From contig JAAXIE010000319.1 of NCBI GenBank assembly GCA_012270525.1, positions 1 through 6,905 on the forward strand: DNA of 6,905 nt, written 5' to 3'. This DNA comes from Dehalococcoidia bacterium (lineage in GTDB: Bacteria; Chloroflexota; Dehalococcoidia; UBA3495; JAAXIE01). Of the stretch, positions 1-5,933 are shown in pieces (the first letter of the stretch is position 1; each line of letters begins with the position of its first letter). Below the pieces are notes generated by a model. The model saw only the letters and a program-made list of their open reading frames with translations, ran no database searches and was not told the DNA's origin. A program made the translations under genes and the position numbers.

Positions 1-560
1 TTGTCGATTTCATCGATGTAGATGATCCCTTGCTCAGCCTGCGCTATGTCCCAACCTGCATTCTGGATCAGCCGGAGCAGGATGTTCTCCACGTCCTCCC
101 CTACGTAACCCGACTCGGTGAGGGACGTGGCATTGCAGAGAGCGAAGGGCACATGAAGAATGCGGGCAAGGCTCTGGGCCAGCAGGGTCTTGCCGCACCC
201 AGTGGGGCCCGCAATGAGGATGTTGGTCTTCTGTAGTTCGACCTCGGACTCGTCGTCTCCGTCCCATATACGCTTGTAATGGTTGTAGACGGCGACGCTC
301 AGGGCCCGTTTGGCGCGGTTCTGCCCTACGACGTAATTGTCCAGGGCCTCGTTCAACTCTCTGGGAGTGGGGAGCTTGCGGGGTCGTCGTCCCTGTTTCT
401 TGGCTCGGCTGTCCTGCTCCACCACCTGCTGGAACACACGGACGCAATCGTAACAGACATAGATGCGACCGGGTCCGCCAACCAAGCGGTTGCTCGGGCT
501 TTGGGCCTTACCACAAAAGGAACACTGGCGAGTCCTGCTGGTGCTCCTGCTAGCGGGCAC
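1..560 (-). CDS. clpX: ClpX, ATP-dependent unfoldase of the Clp protease (3' end outside window)
   Basis: AAA+ unfoldase that recognises tagged or damaged cytoplasmic proteins, unfolds them with ATP and threads them into ClpP. The 186 visible residues hold the N-terminal zinc-binding domain with C13, C16, C36 and C39 (CSFCGK and CYDC), the family segment [18 protein letters not shown] at about 63-80, Walker A GPTGCGKT at 118-125, the conserved [14 protein letters not shown] stretch, and Walker B IIYIDEID at 179-186, where the window ends. The AAA+ remainder, sensor motifs and ClpP-docking loop lie outside. I chose a GTG start at 560-558. It is the only usual start codon between the zinc domain and an in-frame stop at 587-585, and GGAG sits 7 nt upstream (571-568). 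It lies 24 nt after clpP, in the same operon. Identity is certain; the start is very likely. Confidence 0.97.
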   Translation of the reverse strand, partial: MPASRSTSRTRQCSFCGKAQSPSNRLVGGPGRIYVCYDCVRVFQQVVEQDSRAKKQGRRPRKLPTPRELNEALDNYVVGQNRAKRALSVAVYNHYKRIWDGDDESEVELQKTNILIAGPTGCGKTLLAQSLARILHVPFALCNATSLTESGYVGEDVENILLRLIQNAGWDIAQAEQGIIYIDEID

Positions 561-584
561 AGCCGCGCTCCATCTTCGGTCCCT

Positions 585-1277
585 CTAGGACGGGGTGTTG
601 TCCTGGTCTTCCGCGCCGTTGGCACCGTCCTGGGAGCCGATGACCTCGTCTACGATCCCGTACTCCAAGGCTTGCGGCGCAGTCAGATAATAGTCCCGGT
701 CAGTGTCCCTAGCGATTCTCTCATAGTCCTGCCCGGTGTTGTCAGACAATATCGTGCGGATCTTGTCCTGTAGCCGGATGATTTCACGGGCGGCGATTTC
801 GATGTCCGTTGCTTGACCCGAAGCTCCGCCCATTGGCTGGTGCATGTGCACTGTGGAGTTGGGCAAGGCATACCGCTTGCCCCTGACTCCACCCGTGAGC
901 AGGACCGTCGCCATGCTGGCGGTCATACCCACACAGATGGTTGACACTTCGGGACGTATCAGTCGCATCGTGTCGTAGATGGCCAGGCCGGAACTGATCA
1001 CCCCGCCGGGGCTGTTGATGTAGAGGCTGATGTCCTTCTCCGGGTCCTCCCGCTCTAGGAACAGCAACTGGGCGATGATGACGTTGGCGATGTGGTCGTT
1101 GATCGGTGTGCCCAGGAAGATAATCCGCTCCTTCAGCAGCAGGGAGTAGATGTCGAAGGCACGCTCCCCGCGTGGCCCAGTCTCGATGACCATGGGGATT
1201 ATGTCTTGGGGTACAACCGGTCCCTGGGACCTGGTGAAGTCGTAGGGCCGTATCAAATCACGGGGGTCAATTGCCAT
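585..1277 (-). CDS. clpP: ClpP, ATP-dependent Clp protease proteolytic subunit
   Basis: Serine peptidase (family S14) that forms the tetradecameric chamber degrading proteins unfolded by ClpX. The 230-residue product has the full catalytic triad: S121 in GMTASMA, H146 in HMHQPMGG and D195 in RDTDRD, with the same spacing as E. coli ClpP. The oligomer and substrate-handling segments YINSPGG (86-92) and GQATDIEI (154-161) are also present. About 25 residues precede the conserved IPMVIE, longer than the E. coli propeptide, and an acidic or polar tail follows IVDEVIG. The ATG at 1277-1275 has AAGGAGG 8 nt upstream. The reading frame is open further upstream, but that extension is basic, lies inside the trigger factor gene and is not ClpP-like. 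The start overlaps the tig stop by 11 nt, which suggests translational coupling. Confidence 0.97.
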   Translation of the reverse strand: MAIDPRDLIRPYDFTRSQGPVVPQDIIPMVIETGPRGERAFDIYSLLLKERIIFLGTPINDHIANVIIAQLLFLEREDPEKDISLYINSPGGVISSGLAIYDTMRLIRPEVSTICVGMTASMATVLLTGGVRGKRYALPNSTVHMHQPMGGASGQATDIEIAAREIIRLQDKIRTILSDNTGQDYERIARDTDRDYYLTAPQALEYGIVDEVIGSQDGANGAEDQDNTPS

Positions 1278-2655
1278 GAGGACTGCCTCCTTGCTCCGCT
1301 GCCTCCGCCTCTTGTCCTGACGCTTCGTCTTCTTCCGCGCCCTCTTCTGATTCCGAGACCGCCTCTGGTTCCTCCGATGCGCCACTGAGCGCGATCTCTC
1401 CCAGCCGCTCCTGTACCCGGCGGGTCAGAATCCCGCTCCTTATTGCGCTCCGGGCATTGTCGGTGGAAAACGCGCGACGCAGGGCTTCCCGAGAGTCGTC
1501 CGTCCCGGACATTGCATCGATCTCATTTTCCACGTCGTCTTCGCTGACCTCAATGCCCTCTTCCCGGCCCAACTCCCGTACTACCAGCACGCGGGTGAGC
1601 CGTCTGGCCGCCTCGGGACGCAACTCCGCTCGAATCTCTTCGTCGCTCCTGTTTGCTTCCTCTACGTATGCTTCCGGTGACACACGGTGCTCACGAAGAT
1701 CCCGTGCCCGGTCCTCGGCCATGCGGTCGATCTCGCGTTGTTCGGTAAGAGAAGAGTACACCACCCTTGCCCCCTCGATGACCTCCTGCAGGGCCTTCTC
1801 CCGCAACTCATACTCTGCGTTCTCATGGGCATCGTTGGCAAGGCGCCGGCGTATGTCCTCGTTGAGGTCGTCCAGGGAGTCGTAGCCCTCCCCCACGCCC
1901 TTGGCGAACTCGTCATCCAGGTCGGGCAGGCGAAACTCCTTGACCTCCAGCACCTTCACTTCGAAACGGCACTCCTTGCCAGCGATGGCCGGGTCCCGGT
2001 AATCATCAGGAACGGTGAGGGTGAACTCCTTCTCCTCGCCGGAACTCATCCCTTCGAGATAGACCGAGAAACCGGGAAACGGGACCGGGCTGTCCTGGCG
2101 GGGTATGAAGTCCACCCCGCGCTCCAGGAGAATCCGCTGGCCATCGATGGTGCCGTCGGCATCCAGATTGACCATATCCTCAAACCGGACCTGTCCCTCG
2201 CGGGGTTCCCAAACACCATAGTTGCGCTGCAACTGGGCCAAGGCCTCTGCGACCTTCTCATCGGTAACCTCGGCGGGCACCAATTCAAGGCGGATGTCCC
2301 GGAAGTCGCCAAGATCCACTTCAGGCTCCAAGGGAACAGTGGCCTTGAATGCGACGGGGTCGAGTTCCAGGTCGTCGATCTCCGGTTCCCCGAAGGGCGA
2401 CAGGCTCTCCTGCTCCAGGGCTTGATTCAGCGAGGAGGTAACGATTGATTCGAGTCCCTCCTGCACCATGGCATCGCGTCCCAGGAAACTCTCGACCACT
2501 GACCGCGGGGCCTTCCCCTTGCGGAAGCCTGGAATCTGCACCCGGTTGACAAGCTGGCGGTAGACCCGCTGTAGGTGCTGTTCGATGTCTGGGGGTTCGA
2601 GTTCTACGTTGAGGACGACCTGTCGCGCCTCAGGGTCTTCTCTGGTTACCTTCAA
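1267..2655 (-). CDS. tig: Trigger factor, ribosome-associated chaperone and peptidyl-prolyl isomerase
   Basis: Binds the ribosome exit tunnel and shields or folds nascent chains. From the TTG start the product is 462 residues, slightly longer than the usual 430 or so. The N-terminal ribosome-binding domain carries the signature GFRKGKAP at about 43-50. An FKBP-type PPIase domain follows at about 155-245 ([40 protein letters not shown]), then [10 protein letters not shown] and a helical SurA-like C-terminal domain. The protein ends in an acidic, Glu/Ala-rich tail of about 35 residues. I chose TTG at 2655-2653 because the product then begins MKVTRE, as in the family, GGAG lies 7 nt upstream (2666-2663), and an extended -10 promoter at 2695-2687 would start the transcript downstream of the alternative ATG at 2730. 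It is first in an operon with clpP and clpX, a common grouping. Confidence 0.95.
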   Translation of the reverse strand: MKVTREDPEARQVVLNVELEPPDIEQHLQRVYRQLVNRVQIPGFRKGKAPRSVVESFLGRDAMVQEGLESIVTSSLNQALEQESLSPFGEPEIDDLELDPVAFKATVPLEPEVDLGDFRDIRLELVPAEVTDEKVAEALAQLQRNYGVWEPREGQVRFEDMVNLDADGTIDGQRILLERGVDFIPRQDSPVPFPGFSVYLEGMSSGEEKEFTLTVPDDYRDPAIAGKECRFEVKVLEVKEFRLPDLDDEFAKGVGEGYDSLDDLNEDIRRRLANDAHENAEYELREKALQEVIEGARVVYSSLTEQREIDRMAEDRARDLREHRVSPEAYVEEANRSDEEIRAELRPEAARRLTRVLVVRELGREEGIEVSEDDVENEIDAMSGTDDSREALRRAFSTDNARSAIRSGILTRRVQERLGEIALSGASEEPEAVSESEEGAEEDEASGQEAEAAEQGGSPHGN

Positions 2656-2686
2656 CCTCGGTCTCCAACGGAGCGGGGATTTACCG

Positions 2687-2716
2687 AGTATATCACGCAC
2701 CAACCTGCGTTGCCAC
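2687..2716 (-). promoter_or_regulatory. Probable sigma-70-type promoter of tig-clpP-clpX
   Basis: On the minus strand, GTGGCA at 2716-2711 (4 of 6 to TTGACA) is followed by 18 nt and TATACT at 2692-2687 (5 of 6 to TATAAT). The TGA just before the -10 gives a TGnTATACT extended -10. The predicted start near 2680 leaves a leader of about 25 nt with a Shine-Dalgarno, fitting the TTG start of tig. Read by eye only. Confidence 0.55.
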
Positions 2717-2727
2717 CATAGCTGCGC

Positions 2728-2752
2728 CAAGCGGCGCCATCCGCTCCGCTTG
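2728..2752. repeat. 7-bp inverted repeat in the divergent spacer
   Basis: CAAGCGG at 2728-2734 and CCGCTTG at 2746-2752 are perfect inverted arms with an 11-nt loop. They lie upstream of the tig promoter on the minus strand. This could be an operator or mRNA structure, or chance in GC-rich DNA. There is no T-run to make it a terminator. Confidence 0.3.
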
Positions 2753-2782
2753 CCATTACCCCCTGGCTCCCCCCAACTCTGA

Positions 2783-2799
2783 GTTGTTGTTCCAACAAC
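2783..2799. repeat. 7-bp inverted repeat, possible operator beside the rightward promoter
   Basis: GTTGTTG at 2783-2789 and CAACAAC at 2793-2799 are perfect inverted arms around TTC. The repeat ends 6 nt before the candidate -35 at 2806, a usual place for a regulator to bind. No regulator gene is present in the window, so an operator role is a guess. Confidence 0.35.
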
Positions 2800-2805
2800 C
2801 GCTGA

Positions 2806-2834
2806 TTGTGGGAGTGTCGCGCTTACCCTATACT
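2806..2834 (+). promoter_or_regulatory. Candidate promoter of the two MDMPI-like genes
   Basis: TTGTGG at 2806-2811 (3 of 6 to TTGACA), 17 nt, then TATACT at 2829-2834 (5 of 6 to TATAAT). The predicted start near 2841 leaves a leader of about 54 nt before the ATG at 2895. The -10 is good and the -35 weak, so a regulator at the adjacent inverted repeat could contribute. Confidence 0.45.
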
Positions 2835-2894
2835 TGCCGCCACATGATGCCGGGCGTCAGCAGGCCCACGCGAGATTCGCGGTTAGGAGTGGAA

Positions 2895-3734
2895 ATGGCG
2901 ACCAGTCAGATGACAGACCTCATTCACCTCATCAAGTCCGAAGCTTCCCGCCTTCGCGATTTCATGGCTGGCTTGGATGAGGCATCATGGTCCGCTAGGA
3001 GTGCCTGCGACGGCTGGCAGCTTCGCGATGTTGCCGCCCACCTGACCGCATCCGCCGACACCTGGGCAGGTGTGATCAACCGGGCCTTGGCTGGTGATGC
3101 AGACCCGCCTTCGGGCCAGTCTTTCCTCACACCCGGCGACCGTGGCTCCGAAGCGACCGCCCAGCGCGCAGTGGAACTCAGCCACCAACTCGGCGAGGGC
3201 CTGCTGGACGAGTTCACCGCAGGCTACGACCGGCTCTTTGCCGTCCTGGACGGCTTGAAAGCCGAGGACTGGGAGAAGCCCTGCTTCCATCGGCGTGGCC
3301 CAATGCCTATGCACGACTATGTAGCCCTGCGGCTACAGGAGTTGGCTATGCATGGCTGGGATATGCGCTCCGGCTTGGATGAGTCCGCCGAGTTGTACGA
3401 GGAGACCCTGCCGACGCTCCTCACCTTGGTGCCACGCTGGCTGGGCAACGCCTTCACCCCCGGCTTGGGTCTCCCCACCCCGATGCGCTTCCGCTTCGAA
3501 ATTCCCGGACCGGTCGCCATGCGCCAGGACATTCTGGTGAACCACGACAGCTTCGAACTCCAGGAATCCGGCGACAGCAGGGCTGACGTCATCGTCCACT
3601 GCGATACCGGCAGCTACATCCTGCTCATATACGGCCGCTTCAACCTCGATTGGGCTTCGGTCATCGGCAAAGCACGCATCGAAGGTCGCCGGGAGCAGGC
3701 CACCATATTCACCACGTGGTTCCGGGGCTTCTAG
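2895..3734 (+). CDS. DinB-like/MDMPI-family metal-binding protein, paralogue 1
   Basis: Cytoplasmic protein of 279 residues resembling mycothiol-dependent maleylpyruvate isomerase and its uncharacterised relatives (TIGR03083-like). The N-terminal DinB-like four-helix domain (about 1-160) has CDGWQLRDVAAHL with H49 and LQELAMHGWD with E149 and H153. By family knowledge these are the three zinc ligands, matching H52, E144 and H148 of the Corynebacterium enzyme. The C-terminal part (about 195-279) looks like the SCP2-like MDMPI C-domain, with YGR at 246-248. No signal peptide or membrane segment is seen. I chose the ATG at 2895 because AGGAG lies 5 nt upstream; the open frame upstream is low-complexity and not family-like. 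The family is well supported. The reaction and thiol cofactor are unknown, and true maleylpyruvate isomerase activity is not implied. Confidence 0.9.
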   Translation: MATSQMTDLIHLIKSEASRLRDFMAGLDEASWSARSACDGWQLRDVAAHLTASADTWAGVINRALAGDADPPSGQSFLTPGDRGSEATAQRAVELSHQLGEGLLDEFTAGYDRLFAVLDGLKAEDWEKPCFHRRGPMPMHDYVALRLQELAMHGWDMRSGLDESAELYEETLPTLLTLVPRWLGNAFTPGLGLPTPMRFRFEIPGPVAMRQDILVNHDSFELQESGDSRADVIVHCDTGSYILLIYGRFNLDWASVIGKARIEGRREQATIFTTWFRGF

Positions 3735-3749
3735 GCTAGGAGGACTGCC

Positions 3750-4568
3750 ATGGCAAGCGATCAGGTGCGCCACAGGATCGACGTAGCCCGATCCGATTCA
3801 GAGCGGCTGGAGCAAAGTCTCAGGGGACTCACCGCCACGCAACTGGCCCAGGACAGCCGGTGCGACCGCTGGACTGTGGCTGACGTGGTGGCCCACCTCG
3901 CCTTTGTGGCCCAGTTCCAGACTCGCATGATTGGCCGTGGTCTTCAGGGTGACGACAGCATGCCTGAAGCTGCCCGGCAGCAGGGTCCTGACGCCCCTCC
4001 GGCCTCGGAGATGATCGCCCAAGGGGCCCTGAGCCTGCGCGAACGCTTGGGAGAAGGCCTGCTCGACACCTTCCACGAACGCTACCAGGAACTCTTCAGG
4101 CTACTGGACTCAATGACCCCTGAAGACTATGCCAAGCACTGCTGGCATCCCCGTGGCGACACCTCCGTTGCCGATTTCGTCGACTTGGTGGTGAACGAAC
4201 TGGCCCTTCACGGTTGGGACGCCCTCTCTCCGTTGGTCCCCACATACAGCATCGACAAAGGGGCTATACCCGCCGGACTTGACCTGTGCAGCAACGTGCT
4301 GGACCGCAGAGTACGGGCGGAACCCCGTATGCTGGGACCCATCAGGTTCGGGTTCGAGTTGACCGACGGCGTGGGGAGCATGCCCGACCTGGTGGTGGGC
4401 GGAGGACGCTCCGGCGTCAACGCAACCTTCCACACCGACGGCGAAGCCCTGCTCCTGATGGTCTACGGCCGCCTCAGCATGGACGACGCCATGTCGTCAG
4501 GGCGCCTGACAGTCTCCGGCGACGAAGCCCTCGCGAGAGACCTGGGAAGCCGCCTCACTGGCATTTAG
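3750..4568 (+). CDS. DinB-like/MDMPI-family metal-binding protein, paralogue 2
   Basis: A 272-residue paralogue of the preceding gene with the same layout. The DinB-like helical domain has CDRWTVADVVAHL with H49, and VNELALHGWD with E150 and H154, so the H-E-H metal site is intact. The shared internal motif LGEGLLD occurs at about 100-106. A C-terminal SCP2-like domain carries YGR at 239-241. The ATG at 3750 has AGGAGG 6 nt upstream (3738-3743). The gene starts 15 nt after its neighbour's stop, so the pair should be one transcript arising from an old tandem duplication; outside the motifs the two differ widely. They may act as a heteromer or on two related substrates. The last 72 nt overlap a convergent small gene. 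No clear intrinsic terminator is seen after the stop. Confidence 0.9.
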   Translation: MASDQVRHRIDVARSDSERLEQSLRGLTATQLAQDSRCDRWTVADVVAHLAFVAQFQTRMIGRGLQGDDSMPEAARQQGPDAPPASEMIAQGALSLRERLGEGLLDTFHERYQELFRLLDSMTPEDYAKHCWHPRGDTSVADFVDLVVNELALHGWDALSPLVPTYSIDKGAIPAGLDLCSNVLDRRVRAEPRMLGPIRFGFELTDGVGSMPDLVVGGGRSGVNATFHTDGEALLLMVYGRLSMDDAMSSGRLTVSGDEALARDLGSRLTGI

Positions 4569-4817
4569 GAACCGGAAAAGCTCCCGCTCCTTCGCGAGGC
4601 CCTTCTCGATGTAGGCCTCGGCCGTGTGGCAAATGGAATCGGTCACGTAGGTGCTCACCAAGACCTTCATCAAATCGACTGCTTGGGCTTCCGGGAGCAC
4701 TCCGCTGTTCATGGATTCCACTCCCGCCCTGATTCCTGTCTGGGTCGCCTCAGGCGATAATGGGCTGGCTTGGGGAGCCTGCACAAGTGTGGACTGATGG
4801 TTCACGTGTCCGTTCAT
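4497..4817 (-). CDS. Small unrecognised protein, translationally coupled to the thioredoxin lipoprotein
   Basis: I do not recognise this 106-residue protein. Its ATG (4817-4815) overlaps the TGA of the upstream lipoprotein gene as ATGA, a standard coupling arrangement. Codons in the second half favour G or C at the third position, as real genes here do (for example the stretch encoding TAEAYIEKGLAKERELFRF). The first 40 or so residues are polar and probably disordered. The rest predicts as amphipathic helix with two cysteines, at SICHTAEAY and near the C-terminus. There is no signal peptide or membrane segment, so it should be cytoplasmic. Its last 72 nt run antisense to the end of the second MDMPI-like gene. 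An intergenic non-coding reading is possible but would leave the ATGA and codon bias to chance. Confidence 0.55.
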   Translation of the reverse strand: MNGHVNHQSTLVQAPQASPLSPEATQTGIRAGVESMNSGVLPEAQAVDLMKVLVSTYVTDSICHTAEAYIEKGLAKERELFRFLNASEAASQVSREGFVAGDCQAP

Positions 4818-5836
4818 GATGCCCTGCTACGTTCTGGGTGCCAGTTCGCAGGAGTCATCCGATACTCCAGTGCCCCCGGGAATCGCCTGGCAAACTGAAG
4901 CACCTCGACGAGCCCTTCCACCAACTCCTGCGCTGATGCGAACCCCTCGTACTTGCGAGTGACCCGCCCCTCTCGGTCCAGGATGAACACCCACGATTCG
5001 TTGAGGTAGTCCTCGATCCCGGTGAGGCCCCATGTGTGCACCGCTGGCGCGTACTCAGCCCGGCCCAGGTCGCCCTGGATGTCTTGCGGGTTGTCGTAGA
5101 CCTCCACGTGCACGAAGTCCACGTCCGATTGGTACTGCTCCTTGATGCCCTCCACGGTCTCCACCTGCGGTCCGCAGGTGGGAGTGGTGCAGAAGGCAGG
5201 GCTGGCGAACACCACCATGGCAGGGCGTCCGTTATGGATGATCTCAGCGATGCTGTGTTGATACAGATCCAGGTCCGGCGTGGAAGAACTGGTGAGGGCA
5301 CTCGGGTCTGACGCCTCTCGGACCGTCCTGTTGGGAGTGAGCGGGGGCAGGGTTCCCAAGCCGGGAGTAGAACTGGCCTCTTCAACCTGCAGCGATATGA
5401 CGGCAGTAAGTGTCTCGCCATCCTCCTCCACACTGACCCTCAGTTCCCACCTGCCGGGGTCGTCCAAATTGAAGTTGGCTACGTAGTTCCCCCTCGTGCC
5501 GTAGGGCCAAGGGTGAAAGACCGCCTGCATGCTCTCACGCACGGGTCCTGGCGATGTACCATCCCCGCGGTAGTAGGACTCAACCCTTGCCTGGGGCACC
5601 GTCACCAGGGAGCGGGAAGTCGTCAGCAGAAACGAGACCCGGTTCGGGCCCACTCCCAAGTCGGTGGTCGCAAGAATCGCCGACAGGTCACCGCCGTCTT
5701 GTCCATCGGTAGAGGCCGGAGAAGCCTGCGGAGTTGAAGCGTCCCCACCGCCGCAAGCCAGCGCCAGTGCCAAGGCCGCTAACCCAACAGCTAGGAAGCG
5801 CCTCCCTGCGCGTCCAGTTACGCTAGTTGCAAGCAT
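4814..5836 (-). CDS. Thioredoxin-domain lipoprotein with an extracytoplasmic beta-sandwich-like region
   Basis: Predicted lipid-anchored envelope protein of 340 residues from this start. The signal peptide has RR followed by a hydrophobic stretch ending in the lipobox LALAC, with the lipidated C28. A Ser/Thr/Pro-rich linker follows. Next is a beta-rich, Ig-like segment (about 60-152), then a second linker, then a thioredoxin fold (about 185-325) with PAFCTTPTCGP giving C216 and C221. This CX4C replaces the usual CXXC. The late strand WVFILDREGRVTRKYEG is thioredoxin-like. In-frame ATGs also occur at 5848 and 5896. The 5896 start has a better Shine-Dalgarno (GAGGGG) but gives a 47-residue signal peptide with acidic residues and low third-position GC, so I prefer 5836. 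It lies between a DipZ-like gene and a small coupled gene, so envelope thiol redox or disulfide handling is likely. The exact partner is unknown. Confidence 0.85.
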   Translation of the reverse strand: MLATSVTGRAGRRFLAVGLAALALALACGGGDASTPQASPASTDGQDGGDLSAILATTDLGVGPNRVSFLLTTSRSLVTVPQARVESYYRGDGTSPGPVRESMQAVFHPWPYGTRGNYVANFNLDDPGRWELRVSVEEDGETLTAVISLQVEEASSTPGLGTLPPLTPNRTVREASDPSALTSSSTPDLDLYQHSIAEIIHNGRPAMVVFASPAFCTTPTCGPQVETVEGIKEQYQSDVDFVHVEVYDNPQDIQGDLGRAEYAPAVHTWGLTGIEDYLNESWVFILDREGRVTRKYEGFASAQELVEGLVEVLQFARRFPGALEYRMTPANWHPERSRAS

Positions 5837-5933
5837 CGCGGTTCCCATAGCAGCAGGGTCGCTTGAGTCGCACCGAACAGCACCATTGAAACCCATCGAG
5901 GTGGCCCCTCAGGCCAGCATTCGCCTACCATGG

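Noticed and set aside
118..560. Cysteine in ClpX Walker A (GPTGCGKT) as an anomaly
   Set aside because: GPTGCGKT is a common natural variant of the ClpX P-loop.
571..573. ATG at 573-571 as a clpX start
   Set aside because: It is in a different frame and meets a stop (TAG at 552-550) after seven codons. The ClpX frame starts at GTG 560.
279..773. 164-codon plus-strand open frame across clpX and clpP
   Set aside because: Antisense to two well-identified genes and low-complexity; a shadow frame.
1278..1385. N-terminal extension of the ClpP frame to an ATG at 1385
   Set aside because: The 36 extra residues are almost all Arg, Lys and Gln, lie inside the trigger factor gene in another frame, and the ATG at 1277 has a textbook Shine-Dalgarno.
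1687..2448. 253-codon plus-strand open frame antisense to tig
   Set aside because: It mirrors the trigger factor coding strand in GC-rich DNA, has no recognisable domain, and tig is beyond doubt.
4286..4732. 148-codon plus-strand open frame overlapping the second MDMPI-like gene
   Set aside because: Arg/Pro/Gly-rich out-of-frame product with no start signal. Its first part is the wrong frame of a clear gene and its second part opposes the coding-like small minus gene.
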